Counted from the first letter of the stretch, positions 1-6,921 are shown. The stretch is DNA of 16,415 bases from Candidatus Atribacteria bacterium (GCA_029982105.1 JARRCQ010000008.1:1-16415); one strand, 5' to 3'. The notes: generated by a model not told the origin, from the letters alone. Numbers and translations are program-made.

Positions 1-1429
1 GAACTTGAGGAACAGTAAGGGAAAATTCTACTCCAAATTTCCTCTTCATCTTTTCCACCAAAACATCCAAGTGGATATCCCCCATACAATAAACGATATC
101 TTCTTTGGTATCCGGGTCTCTATAAAGCCGGAAGGTGGGATCTTCTTCCATAAGTCGAGATAAAGCCTGACTGATTTTTTCTTCGTCTCCTTTTCCTAGA
201 GGTCTAATAGCTGCCATATAATTAGGTTCAGGATAGGAAATAGAAGGAAAAACAATGGGGTGCTCTCGATCAGCTAATGTATCTCCGATGTAGATTTCAG
301 TAATCTTTGCTATCGCCCCAATGTCACCTGCTCCTATTTCTTTAGCTGGTTCCTGATTCTTACCTCGCAAAAATAGAAGCTGCCCTGCTTTTTCTTCCAC
401 TCCTCGAGAAGCATTATAAATGCGGGAATCAGAAGAAATTTTTCCAGAAAAAACTCGGAAAAGGGCTAACTTTCCCACATAAGGGTCGCTTATGATTTTA
501 AACACCAGCGCAGAAAAAGGCTCATTTTCATCGCATCTTCTCTCTTCCTCTTCTTTAGTTAAAGGATTAGTTCCCCGCACCGGAGGACAATCCAATGGGG
601 AGGGAACAAAATCTACCAAAAAGTCAGCTAAAATATCTACTCCTTTATTTTCTCCCCCTGATCCACAGAGAATGGGAAATATTTTGCGTTCCCGGATAGC
701 AATCCGCAAAGCTTCTTCTAGTTGGGAAGGAGCGATTTCTTGTCCCTCGAGATATAAGTCTAAAAGCTCATCATTAGTTTCAGCTATATTCTCTATCAAA
801 TTTTCTCGAGCGTTTTGTGCTATTTCCTTCATTTCCTCTGGTATTTCTCCCTCTTCTCCCTTTCCTTCCTTTCCAAAGTAAAGAGCTCGGAAGCGGAGCA
901 AATCTATTACTCCTCTAAAGTTACTTTCCTTTCCTATGGGTATAAAAAGAGGAGTAGCTTTGGGATTTATTTTCTTTTGTAGCTCTTCTACTGCCTCATC
1001 AAATTTAGCTCCTTCTCTATCCATCCGGTTAACAAAGAAAATTACTGGCAAGTTTTCTTGAGAAAGATACCCCCAAACTTTTTCTGTCCCCACCTCTACT
1101 CCTGAGGCAGCACACAGTACTATTATCCCACTATCTACAGCCCTTACAGCTCCTAAGACATTACCCACAAAGTCAGCATACCCTGGAGTATCAATTAAAT
1201 TGACTTTATATCCTTTCCACTCCCAGGGTAGAATAGAAAGGTCAATAGATATACCTCTTTTTACCTCTTCTGGCTGCCAATCAGAGACAGTATTACCTTC
1301 TTCTACCTTACCTCGGCGGGATAGCAACCCAGCATTAAAAAGCATCACTTCGCTCAAAGTAGTCTTACCTGACCCGGCATGAGAAAAGAGACCTACATTC
1401 CTTAGATGTTTGCTGGCAAATTTATTCAA
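1..1429 (-). CDS. Elongation factor G-like translational GTPase (EF-G2 type), 3' end outside window
   Basis: A paralogue of translocation factor EF-G. About 476 residues are visible, from the N-terminus into the middle domains; the rest lies beyond position 1. Seen: P-loop HAGSGKTT (about 17-24), switch I RGISID (58-63), DTPGYADF (80-87) and NRMDRE (134-139). Canonical EF-G has AHIDAGKTT, DTPGHVDF and NKMD, so this belongs with the EF-G-like/EF-G2 group rather than housekeeping FusA. The visible part ends in LTVPQV, matching the conserved PQV(A/P)YRE region. The start is TTG at 1429: GGAGG lies 8 nt upstream, and an ATG slightly upstream meets TGA after three codons. It lies 47 bp after the cdaA-linked microprotein and is probably co-transcribed. 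The family can be a ribosome-dependent GTPase, but its physiological role is uncertain. Family assignment is firm; function is inferred. Confidence 0.93.
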   Translation of the reverse strand, partial: MNKFASKHLRNVGLFSHAGSGKTTLSEVMLFNAGLLSRRGKVEEGNTVSDWQPEEVKRGISIDLSILPWEWKGYKVNLIDTPGYADFVGNVLGAVRAVDSGIIVLCAASGVEVGTEKVWGYLSQENLPVIFFVNRMDREGAKFDEAVEELQKKINPKATPLFIPIGKESNFRGVIDLLRFRALYFGKEGKGEEGEIPEEMKEIAQNARENLIENIAETNDELLDLYLEGQEIAPSQLEEALRIAIRERKIFPILCGSGGENKGVDILADFLVDFVPSPLDCPPVRGTNPLTKEEEERRCDENEPFSALVFKIISDPYVGKLALFRVFSGKISSDSRIYNASRGVEEKAGQLLFLRGKNQEPAKEIGAGDIGAIAKITEIYIGDTLADREHPIVFPSISYPEPNYMAAIRPLGKGDEEKISQALSRLMEEDPTFRLYRDPDTKEDIVYCMGDIHLDVLVEKMKRKFGVEFSLTVPQV

Positions 1430-1476
1430 GAAACCATCCTCCTTTCTTTAAATCCTTCTTATTTTTTATTTCCGTA

Positions 1477-1614
1477 TTACAATCTTTCACTCCATAGAAA
1501 AAACCAGAAACTCAAAGCTAACAACCAGGCCCAAATCCTAACATCCCTATCTTTTTTCCACCTCCGTTTAAAGTCTCGCCATCTGCTTTGAAGTTTTTCT
1601 ATCCTGTTCATCAT
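1477..1614 (-). CDS. 45-residue membrane microprotein resembling the CdaR/YbbR N-terminal anchor
   Basis: A short ORF whose ATG immediately follows the cdaA TAA stop; a second in-frame ATG follows directly, and translational coupling is likely because no good ribosome binding site is visible. The first 26 residues are basic (RWRDFKRRWKKDR). They are followed by a hydrophobic, tryptophan-rich helix, RIWAWLLALSFWFFLW (26-41), and a TAA stop at 1479-1477. CdaR, normally encoded next after cdaA, starts with a helix of the pattern K-I-x-S-L-x-L-A-x-x-L-W-x-F-V before its YbbR domains. This helix matches that pattern, but no YbbR domain follows, because the EF-G-like gene begins 47 bp later. It may be a minimal CdaA partner or a remnant of cdaR. 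The position and helix pattern are seen; the relationship to CdaR is inferred. Confidence 0.6.
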   Translation of the reverse strand: MMNRIEKLQSRWRDFKRRWKKDRDVRIWAWLLALSFWFFLWSERL

Positions 1615-2376
1615 TTACACTCTTTTGTACAAAATCTTTAGCATTTTTTTCAACGCTCCTATTTCAATATCCCAAGCCATTTTACCATGTACAGCTAAAG
1701 ATATTTTACCAGTTTCCTCTGAAACTACTAAAGCTAAGGCATCTGTTTGCTCGGTTATCCCAATTCCTGCCCGATGACGAGTTCCTACCAATTTTTTAAC
1801 CTCAGTACTTTCGGCTAAAGGAAGAATACATCCTGCAGCCACAATCCTATTTTCCCTCAAGATAACAGCACCATCATGAAGAGGAGAATCGGGTAAAAAT
1901 ACAGAAAATAAAAGTTCAGGAGAAAAGATAGCATTAATAACTACACCAGTTTGAATAAAATCTCGCAAATTATTATTGCGCTCCAAAATTATTAAAGCTC
2001 CTATCCTTTTACGAGATAGGGTTTGACAGGCCAAGGTAATACTATCAATAAACTCTCCCCTGCTTTCTTCGTTTTGGAAAAAGTAATCCCTAACTGTTTC
2101 CCCTCGGTGGTAAATGCGATTAAAAAAAATCCGTCGAAGTTCAGGTTGAAAAACTATTAAGCCTCCTCCTAAATAAGCAAAAATCAGTAAGTTCCAAAAA
2201 AGCTTAAGCTCTCGAAATCCCAAAAAATTGGAAGTTCCCGCCAGCAGAAAAAAAAGGGGTAACCATTTGAAAAACAAAGAAAGAGGTGTTTCTCGTAGTA
2301 AACTACCTAAATGATAAAAAAGGTAATATAGTATTAGAACTTCTGGTATCACGCGCCACAGCCAAGCGGGAACCAA
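1615..2376 (-). CDS. cdaA: Diadenylate cyclase CdaA (c-di-AMP synthase)
   Basis: Membrane-bound enzyme condensing two ATP into cyclic di-AMP, the second messenger for potassium, osmotic and cell-wall control. There are 253 residues, typical for CdaA. Residues 8-75 hold three hydrophobic segments, followed by the conserved IVFQPELRR (74-82). The DAC (DisA_N) domain covers about 105-225, with the catalytic DGA in LHDGAVIL (166-173) and the second signature GTRHRAGIG (198-206), equivalent to GTRHRAA. The start is TTG at 2376: the argF TAG lies in frame just upstream, leaving no other start, and GGAGG is 8 nt away. It lies 12 bp after argF and directly abuts the microprotein ORF. Full-length cdaR and glmM, its usual neighbours, are absent here. 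Confidence 0.95.
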   Translation of the reverse strand: MVPAWLWRVIPEVLILYYLFYHLGSLLRETPLSLFFKWLPLFFLLAGTSNFLGFRELKLFWNLLIFAYLGGGLIVFQPELRRIFFNRIYHRGETVRDYFFQNEESRGEFIDSITLACQTLSRKRIGALIILERNNNLRDFIQTGVVINAIFSPELLFSVFLPDSPLHDGAVILRENRIVAAGCILPLAESTEVKKLVGTRHRAGIGITEQTDALALVVSEETGKISLAVHGKMAWDIEIGALKKMLKILYKRV

Positions 2377-2388
2377 CCAATCTTCCTC

Positions 2389-3330
2389 CTAACTCAAAAT
2401 TAAAGCCAAAAGAGCTTTCTGAGCATGAAGACGATTTTCTGCTTCATCTACCACTACCGAATGTGGACCATCCATAACCTCATCGGTAATTTCTTCTCCT
2501 CGTTTAGCAGGCATACAATGCATAACTATAAACTCAGGAGAAGCCTCAGACAAAAGATGACTATTAACTTGATAAAGCTGCAAAAAGGCCTTTCTTTCTT
2601 CCTTTTCTGCCTCCTTACCCATACTAGTCCACACATCGGTATAAACTACCTCTGCTCCTTTTATTGCTTTCTGAGGGTTAGCTTCATAAATTATCTGAGC
2701 ACCACTTTTTTTCCCTCTTACCTGAGCTTCTTCCCAAATGGAAGGAGAAGGCCGGTAACGTTCAGGAGTGCTCACTGTAAGCTCTAATCCCAAAATAGAA
2801 GCAGCATTTATCCAGGAATGGCAAACATTATTACCATCTCCTAAAAAACAGATTTTTATCCCCTGGAGTTTCCCCTTTTTCTCCTGAAGAGTTAAAAGAT
2901 CCCCCAACACTTGGCAAGGATGATAGAGGTCAGAGAGACCATTAATCACTGGAACAGAAGCGAAACGAGCAATTTCGAGAAGGTTTTCATGAGCAAAAGT
3001 GCGAATTATCAAGCCATCTACCATTCGGTCTAAAACTTGGGCTACATCTTTAACCGCTTCTCGCTGTCCCAATCCTACTTCTTGAGGCCCTAAGTAAAAA
3101 ACCTCTCCTCCTAATTCTCGAACTGCTACCTCAAAAGAAACTCGAGTACGCAGAGAGGGTTTTTCAAAAAGAAGAGCTATAATTTTATCCCTAAGAGGCT
3201 TTTCATCTCTTACCTTCATCATTTCCATTCTCTTTAACTCACGAGCAGTGTCCAAAAGATAATGAAGTTCTTCTTGAGAATAATCGGTCAGCTCTAAAAA
3301 ATCTCTACCTCGAAATTTTTTCTTATTCAT
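2389..3330 (-). CDS. argF: Ornithine carbamoyltransferase
   Basis: Cytosolic enzyme forming citrulline from ornithine and carbamoyl phosphate, the sixth step of arginine synthesis; related catabolic enzymes run the reverse. There are 313 residues, the usual length. Seen: carbamoyl-phosphate motif SLRTR (59-63, in place of the commoner STRTR), HPCQ (137-140), DGNNV (165-169), the ornithine-loop region DVWTSMG (232-238) and HCMPAKRG (271-278). These distinguish it from aspartate carbamoyltransferase. The ATG at 3330 has GGAGG five bases upstream. The gap from the racemase-like gene upstream is 9 bp, so the two are probably translated from one message. No other arginine gene or arginine deiminase is in the window, so a catabolic role cannot be excluded. 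Confidence 0.95.
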   Translation of the reverse strand: MNKKKFRGRDFLELTDYSQEELHYLLDTARELKRMEMMKVRDEKPLRDKIIALLFEKPSLRTRVSFEVAVRELGGEVFYLGPQEVGLGQREAVKDVAQVLDRMVDGLIIRTFAHENLLEIARFASVPVINGLSDLYHPCQVLGDLLTLQEKKGKLQGIKICFLGDGNNVCHSWINAASILGLELTVSTPERYRPSPSIWEEAQVRGKKSGAQIIYEANPQKAIKGAEVVYTDVWTSMGKEAEKEERKAFLQLYQVNSHLLSEASPEFIVMHCMPAKRGEEITDEVMDGPHSVVVDEAENRLHAQKALLALILS

Positions 3331-3339
3331 TTTTTCCTC

Positions 3340-4419
3340 CTACCAGCGGTACACTTTTTTAACATAAGGAGAAAGGAATGCACGCAATACCGCTCCATAA
3401 CCAGCTTGGAATTGCACCACTTCTCCTAATTTATAAGCTCTATTGCTATCCTCTATATCCATAACCAGATAATTACTGGTAGCTCCTATTATTTTAGCGT
3501 TTTCGTCAGAACAGTATAGCTGATGCTCATCGCTATCTTGTTTCCCCAGAGCTAAAATCATTCTTTTTCTTTTTCCTGTTGCCGGCGGAAAATTGGGTTC
3601 TCCAAAAGCATCAAAACCTTTTTCCCTCCTCATATCAGGTTCTTTACTTTTTATCTCCACTATTTCCGCTTTTAAAGTAAAGGCTCCCCTCTCCAGCCAA
3701 TTTATTTGCCTTCCTCGACTAATATCATTTCCAAAAAGCAGAGCTTCTCCCAGACGAATTTCATCCACTCCTTTTATATTTTCGTCCTTTTCCCAGAGAG
3801 ATAGAAAAGTTGTTCCTCCTACTGAGAGAGAAATCTTATTCCCCCATTTATTCTCCCAGTTATTCTTAAAAACAATAAGCCTTTCTAATATCCCTTCATC
3901 CGGCAAAATTCCGCTTAAACAGGCTAAGGTTGAGCAAATCCCTTCTATTTTAATAGAGGAGAATTTATTAAGTTTATCTCCCATTTCTTCTATCTCTTCA
4001 GGAAGAAAACCCTCTCGAGCGTCACCACTTTCTAAGGCTAAAAAAAGAGGTAAGACCTTATTCTCTTTTTTTGCTTCTTCATTAAGTGCTTCTACTATTT
4101 CCCAGTGAGAGACAAAAGGTATTATATCCTCTGCTGCAATTTCTTTTATTTCTTCCTTCATAGGGAGACGAATAAGTATAAGCCGCACGCCCGGGGGTAA
4201 AAGTTTCTTAATTTTAAGTAAATTATCTAAATTAGAATCGGCAAAGCTCTTTATCCCCGATTGATAAAAAAGAGAAACAAGGGGGGCATCAGCTAAAAAA
4301 CCTTTAGTAACTACTACTGGATGCAAATGCCAGCTATTACACTTTTGGAGAACGACTTCGGTATTCCTCTCTATCATCCTCAGGTCAATCTCCAAAAGAG
4401 GATAAGTACTCAAAGCCAC
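3340..4419 (-). CDS. orr: Ornithine racemase-like PLP enzyme (alanine racemase N-terminal fold)
   Basis: A 359-residue fold-type III PLP enzyme of the alanine/ornithine racemase family. The presumed PLP lysine is K39 in VVVTKGF (35-41). Other Orr-like landmarks are FADSNLDNL (59-67), IRLPM (83-87), the phosphate-binding SVGGTTFLSL (199-208), EIRLGEALLFG (220-230), DAFGE (270-274), GKQD (292-295) and GATSNYLVMDI (312-322). Alanine racemase proper has KADAYGHG at the lysine, which is absent. The start is GTG at 4419 with AAAGGA 7 nt upstream. The gene ends 9 bp before argF, supporting ornithine as substrate; lysine or another basic amino acid remains possible. Family is firm, substrate inferred. 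Confidence 0.82.
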   Translation of the reverse strand: MALSTYPLLEIDLRMIERNTEVVLQKCNSWHLHPVVVTKGFLADAPLVSLFYQSGIKSFADSNLDNLLKIKKLLPPGVRLILIRLPMKEEIKEIAAEDIIPFVSHWEIVEALNEEAKKENKVLPLFLALESGDAREGFLPEEIEEMGDKLNKFSSIKIEGICSTLACLSGILPDEGILERLIVFKNNWENKWGNKISLSVGGTTFLSLWEKDENIKGVDEIRLGEALLFGNDISRGRQINWLERGAFTLKAEIVEIKSKEPDMRREKGFDAFGEPNFPPATGKRKRMILALGKQDSDEHQLYCSDENAKIIGATSNYLVMDIEDSNRAYKLGEVVQFQAGYGAVLRAFLSPYVKKVYRW

Positions 4420-4483
4420 TCTTTAATCCTTTCTTTTTCCCACGTATCTGAGCACCAACTAACCAGTGAGAAACAAGAGGAAG

Positions 4484-4497
4484 CCTCCAGAAGGAGG
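4484..4497 (-). terminator. Weak hairpin after rpsI
   Basis: CCTCC and GGAGG form a 5-bp stem with a 4-nt loop, 9 bp past the rpsI stop codon. On the transcribed strand it is followed by a pyrimidine-rich stretch (CTTCCTCTTGTTTCTC) rather than a clean T run. It may be an attenuator between the ribosomal protein genes and the racemase gene. No convincing promoter was found in the remaining gap, so read-through is likely. Confidence 0.3.
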
Positions 4498-4506
4498 ATT
4501 AAAAGT

Positions 4507-4902
4507 TTAACGTTTTGAGAATTGGAAGCGAGCGCGAGCTCCTCTTTGCCCGTATTTTTTACGCTCTTTCATTCGAGGATCACGAGTGAGCAATCCCGCT
4601 TTTTTCAAGGTTGGTCGCAAATTCTCATCCACCAACACCAAAGAACGAGCAATTCCATGAGCTAAAGCTCCTGCTTGACCACTCAATCCTCCTCCCCTAA
4701 CCTCCGCCTCCACATCAAAGCGAGCTTCGCTTCCAGTCAAAGATAGAGGTCTCTGCAACAATATCTGCCATGCCGGCAAGGGGAAATAATCTTTAAAGTC
4801 GCGACCATTCACTACTATTTTTCCACTCCCTAAAGTGAGCCACACTTTAGCTATTGAAGTTTTTCTTCTACCAGTAGCATAATATTTAGGGTTTACTGCC
4901 AC
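4507..4902 (-). CDS. rpsI: 30S ribosomal protein S9
   Basis: Small-subunit head protein whose C-terminal tail reaches the P-site tRNA. Seen: YATGRRKTSIAKVWL near the N-terminus, GLSGQAGALAHGIARSL in the centre, and the diagnostic C-terminus KYGQRGARARFQFSKR. Starting at GTG 4902 gives 131 residues, the normal size. I chose this start because AAGGAG at 4916-4911 is 8 nt from it. An in-frame GTG at 4911 overlaps the rplM stop and begins inside that ribosome binding site, so it is less likely. The rplM-rpsI pairing is the usual bacterial arrangement and both should use the promoter upstream of rplM. Confidence 0.96.
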   Translation of the reverse strand: MAVNPKYYATGRRKTSIAKVWLTLGSGKIVVNGRDFKDYFPLPAWQILLQRPLSLTGSEARFDVEAEVRGGGLSGQAGALAHGIARSLVLVDENLRPTLKKAGLLTRDPRMKERKKYGQRGARARFQFSKR

Positions 4903-4907
4903 TTCAT

Positions 4908-5348
4908 TCACTCCTTATCTTCCAATGGAATAGGATTTTGTGCTTGATGAGGATGAGAAGGACCAGGATACACTTTAAGTTTGCGAATCATTTTCCTTCC
5001 CAGACGATGGTGAGGAATCATCCCCCACACTGCTCGACGAATAACTTCTTCTGGTCGACGAGCCAAAAGAGACCCCAGAGTCTCTGACCTAAATCCTGCT
5101 GGATAACCTGTATGCCAGCGATACAACTTCTGCTCTCTTTTCTTGCCAGTTACCTTCACTTTTTCAGCATTAACCACTATTACAAAATCTCCCACATCCA
5201 TAAAGGGAGTATAGATGCTTTTATGCTTACCTATTAGAATCTGAGCAATCTGAGAAGCTAACCTCCCCAGAGTTTTACCTTCAGCATCTACCACATACCA
5301 TTTTTTTTCTATTTCTTCTTCCTTGGGAACATAAGTTTTAGTCGACAT
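4908..5348 (-). CDS. rplM: 50S ribosomal protein L13
   Basis: Early-assembling large-subunit protein, 146 residues, typical length. Seen: [16 protein letters not shown] (17-32), [19 protein letters not shown] with the conserved [30 protein letters not shown] (usually AVRGMLP-N-LGR) and [17 protein letters not shown] near the end. The ATG at 5348 has GGAGG 8 nt upstream. It is the first gene of the leftward ribosomal cluster, with a promoter about 45-70 bp upstream. The insertion sequence begins just beyond that promoter. No structured leader is evident in the short 5' untranslated region. Confidence 0.97.
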   Translation of the reverse strand: MSTKTYVPKEEEIEKKWYVVDAEGKTLGRLASQIAQILIGKHKSIYTPFMDVGDFVIVVNAEKVKVTGKKREQKLYRWHTGYPAGFRSETLGSLLARRPEEVIRRAVWGMIPHHRLGRKMIRKLKVYPGPSHPHQAQNPIPLEDKE

Positions 5349-5390
5349 CCCAAATTCCTCCGTCTTTTAAAAAATCAAAGAACCATTGGC

Positions 5391-5420
5391 ATTTTAAATT
5401 AAATCTTAAGGAATTGTCAA
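5391..5420 (-). promoter_or_regulatory. Sigma-70-type promoter for rplM-rpsI
   Basis: On the minus strand a perfect -35 box TTGACA (5420-5415) is followed after 18 bp by TAAAAT (5396-5391), one mismatch from the -10 consensus. Transcription would start near 5384, leaving a leader of about 35 nt before the rplM start codon. It is the best promoter match noticed in the window. The IS-related repeats begin within a few bases of the -35 box. Confidence 0.75.
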
Positions 5421-5421
5421 T

Positions 5422-5486
5422 ACGTCGAGTTGCCTCAACTAAAATTAAAGTGAAATGATATCGTTGCCTCAATTAAAAATCAAAGT
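5422..5486 (+). repeat. Left end of the insertion sequence: two tandem TGCCTCA units
   Basis: Two direct copies of a unit of about 24 bp, GTTGCCTCAAYTAAAA followed by an A-rich tail, lie at 5429-5451 and 5463-5486; their TGCCTCA cores are 34 bp apart. Positions 5465-5493 align without gaps to the reverse complement of 6801-6829 at 22 of 29 positions, giving the terminal inverted repeat. The stretch 5422-5457 also resembles 6836-6873 in direct orientation at roughly 80 %. Duplicated cores are plausibly transposase binding sites. Confidence 0.6.
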
Positions 5487-5498
5487 TAAATTATTATT

Positions 5499-5522
5499 CC
5501 CTTAAGAGAATATTCTTAAGGG
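5499..5522 (+). promoter_or_regulatory. Hairpin covering the transposase ribosome binding site
   Basis: CCCTTAAGA (5499-5507) and TCTTAAGGG (5514-5522) form a perfect 9-bp stem with a 6-nt loop. Its 3' arm overlaps the start of the GGAGGAG ribosome binding site (5521-5527) of the transposase. Such folding in transcripts entering from outside would reduce transposase translation, as known for other insertion sequences. The pairing is seen; the regulatory effect is inferred. Confidence 0.55.
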
Positions 5523-5533
5523 AGGAGTTAGAG

Positions 5534-6778
5534 GTGAAGCTTTCTATGCAGGCACGAAGAGAAATTGTTTATGAGACAAGTAAAGGATATAAGAAACTAT
5601 CCAAGAAAGAAAAGGCAGAGAGACTTGATAACTTGGTAGCTATTACTGGATATAATCGTGATTATGCTTCCCGGTTACTCTCCCAATCTGGTAGATGTAT
5701 TTATGTAAAAGATGTTTCTGGCAGATCATATAGATTGATTGGTGATGCCAGAAAAAATAAGAAGCGTTCCCGAAAGAAAAAATATGATACCGAAGTATTT
5801 AAAGTCTTAAAGCAAATCTGGGCTATCATGGACTACCCTTGTGGTAAACGATTAGCTCCCTGTATGAGCTGGCTCATACCAAAGCTGGAAATATGTGGAG
5901 AGATAAAAATAAAGGGAGAGGTGAGAGAGAAACTATTAACTATTTCTGCTTCCACTATTGACCGCTTACTTAAAGAGGAAAAGAAAAAAATAGCTCTTAG
6001 AAGCAGAAAGAGTACTAAACCTGGTACTTTACTTAAAAACCAGATTGAAGTACGTACTTTCTCTGATTGGAATAACACTAAAGTAGGATTTATGGAGATG
6101 GATTTAGTATCTCATGAAGGTGGTAACCCCAGAGGAGACTTTGCTTTTAGCTTAACTCTTACCGATATACACTGTGGCTGGACAGAAAATAGAGCAGTAA
6201 AAAATAGAGCTCAAAAGTGGACTCGTGAGGCTCTAGACACCATAAAGGCAAGACTGCCCTTCCCTATTAAAGGTCTGGATTCAGATAATGATAGTACCTT
6301 TATCAACTATCATATGTTGCGTTACTGTGAGGAGAACCATATTACCTTTACCAGATCAAGAGCGGGTAACAAAAATGATGGCTGTTATGTAGAACAAAAA
6401 AATTGGTCTATAGTGAGAAGAACGGTAGGTTATGCCCGCTATGATACCGAAGAGGAAGTGGATATCTTAAACCAGATCTATGATGTCTTGAGACTCTATG
6501 TGAATATGTTTCAACCTGTGGCTAAGTTAATATCTAAAGAAAGACAAGGAGCTAAAGTTAAGAAAATATATGATACTCCTAAGACCCCCTGTCAGAGGTT
6601 GTTGGAGTCTCCAGATATACCTGAGGAGGTGAAAGCACAACTACAAAAGACCTTTGATGAACTTAACCCAGCTGCTTTAAAACGAGAGATAGATAGGTTG
6701 CTGAGAAAGCTAACCAAAGCTTATTTCCAGAAGAAAGAGAGCCTAGAACAAATTGACAGAGAACTTATTTTCACTTAG
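5534..6778 (+). CDS. DDE transposase with integrase (rve) catalytic core
   Basis: Cuts and joins the ends of the insertion sequence. There are 414 residues. Residues 1-70 look like a helix-turn-helix DNA-binding part (TGYNRDYASRLL, 38-49), followed by a basic linker (74-83). The integrase core starts near 180: first Asp in EMDLVSHEGG (D190), second in DSDND (D251), and Glu in NDGCYVEQKN (E287). D251 and E287 are separated by exactly 35 residues, the DD35E spacing. The C-terminal part (320-414) has LRLYVNMFQP and charged helices. The start is GTG at 5534 with GGAGGAG 6 nt upstream; that site is partly held in a hairpin. The ORF is intact with no frameshift, so it may be active. Confidence 0.9.
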   Translation: MKLSMQARREIVYETSKGYKKLSKKEKAERLDNLVAITGYNRDYASRLLSQSGRCIYVKDVSGRSYRLIGDARKNKKRSRKKKYDTEVFKVLKQIWAIMDYPCGKRLAPCMSWLIPKLEICGEIKIKGEVREKLLTISASTIDRLLKEEKKKIALRSRKSTKPGTLLKNQIEVRTFSDWNNTKVGFMEMDLVSHEGGNPRGDFAFSLTLTDIHCGWTENRAVKNRAQKWTREALDTIKARLPFPIKGLDSDNDSTFINYHMLRYCEENHITFTRSRAGNKNDGCYVEQKNWSIVRRTVGYARYDTEEEVDILNQIYDVLRLYVNMFQPVAKLISKERQGAKVKKIYDTPKTPCQRLLESPDIPEEVKAQLQKTFDELNPAALKREIDRLLRKLTKAYFQKKESLEQIDRELIFT

Positions 6779-6873
6779 AATTTTATATGAAGCATCGTAT
6801 CTATTTCACCTACATTTTTAAATGAGGCATTAGGTACGTTCGAGTTACCTCATTTAAAATCAAAGTAAATATG
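6779..6873 (-). repeat. Right end of the insertion sequence and adjacent palindrome
   Basis: Complements of the TGCCTCA core lie at 6823-6829 and, degenerate, at 6788-6794. Just outside, a third unit in the opposite orientation (TTACCTCA, 6845-6852) makes a perfect 12-bp inverted repeat: TTTTAAATGAGG (6816-6827) with CCTCATTTAAAA (6848-6859), loop 20 nt. The unit 6836-6873 matches the left flank 5422-5457 as a direct repeat. The extra copy is not explained by one simple IS end. Confidence 0.55.
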
Positions 6874-6914
6874 TAAAAAAAATTTTATGAGCAATAGCAA
6901 CCTACTGTATTACT
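6874..6914 (-). terminator. Probable terminator of the accessory operon
   Basis: On the minus strand, 7 bp past the MFS stop codon, AGTAATA pairs with TATTGCT (7 bp, one G-T) around an 11-nt loop. After CATAAAA comes a run of eight T (complement of 6875-6882). The stem is weak and AU-rich and the T run is offset by 7 nt, so efficiency is doubtful. It is the only terminator-like structure before the insertion sequence and the rplM promoter. Confidence 0.45.
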
Positions 6915-6921
6915 ATCCTCT

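Larger units (their letters stand above)
5430..6830 (+). mobile_element. Insertion sequence, about 1.4 kb, one DDE transposase gene
   Basis: A single plus-strand transposase ORF is bracketed by imperfect inverted repeats (29 bp, 22 identical: 5465-5493 against 6829-6801). Each end carries two TGCCTCA-like cores 34-35 bp apart: 5431 and 5465 on the left, and complements at 6823-6829 and 6788-6794 on the right. Everything around it is transcribed leftward, so it is out of phase with its context. Exact ends are uncertain: the inner cores give about 5463-6830, the outer left core about 5430-6830. No perfect target duplication is visible. The direct repeats 5422-5457 and 6836-6873 could be an eroded long duplication. 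Long duplications occur in IS1202-like elements, but I do not assign a family from sequence alone. Confidence 0.75.

Noticed and set aside
492..881. Plus-strand open frame of 129 codons
   Set aside because: It lies wholly antisense to the EF-G-like gene, has a serine-rich composition typical of a shadow frame and no family features.
3593..4108. Plus-strand open frame of 171 codons
   Set aside because: Antisense to the well-conserved racemase gene; serine-rich shadow translation with no motif.
5421..6844. TACGTCGAG / TACGTTCGAG as a clean short target-site duplication
   Set aside because: The copies differ by one inserted T and lie at unequal distances from the inverted repeats; the similarity continues into the IS-like units, so it is not a simple short duplication.
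6831..6851. GTTCGAGT with flanking AGGTA/TACCT resembling a tRNA T-arm
   Set aside because: The stem is out of register with the 7-nt loop and no acceptor, anticodon or D-arm is present, so it is not a tRNA or tRNA fragment.
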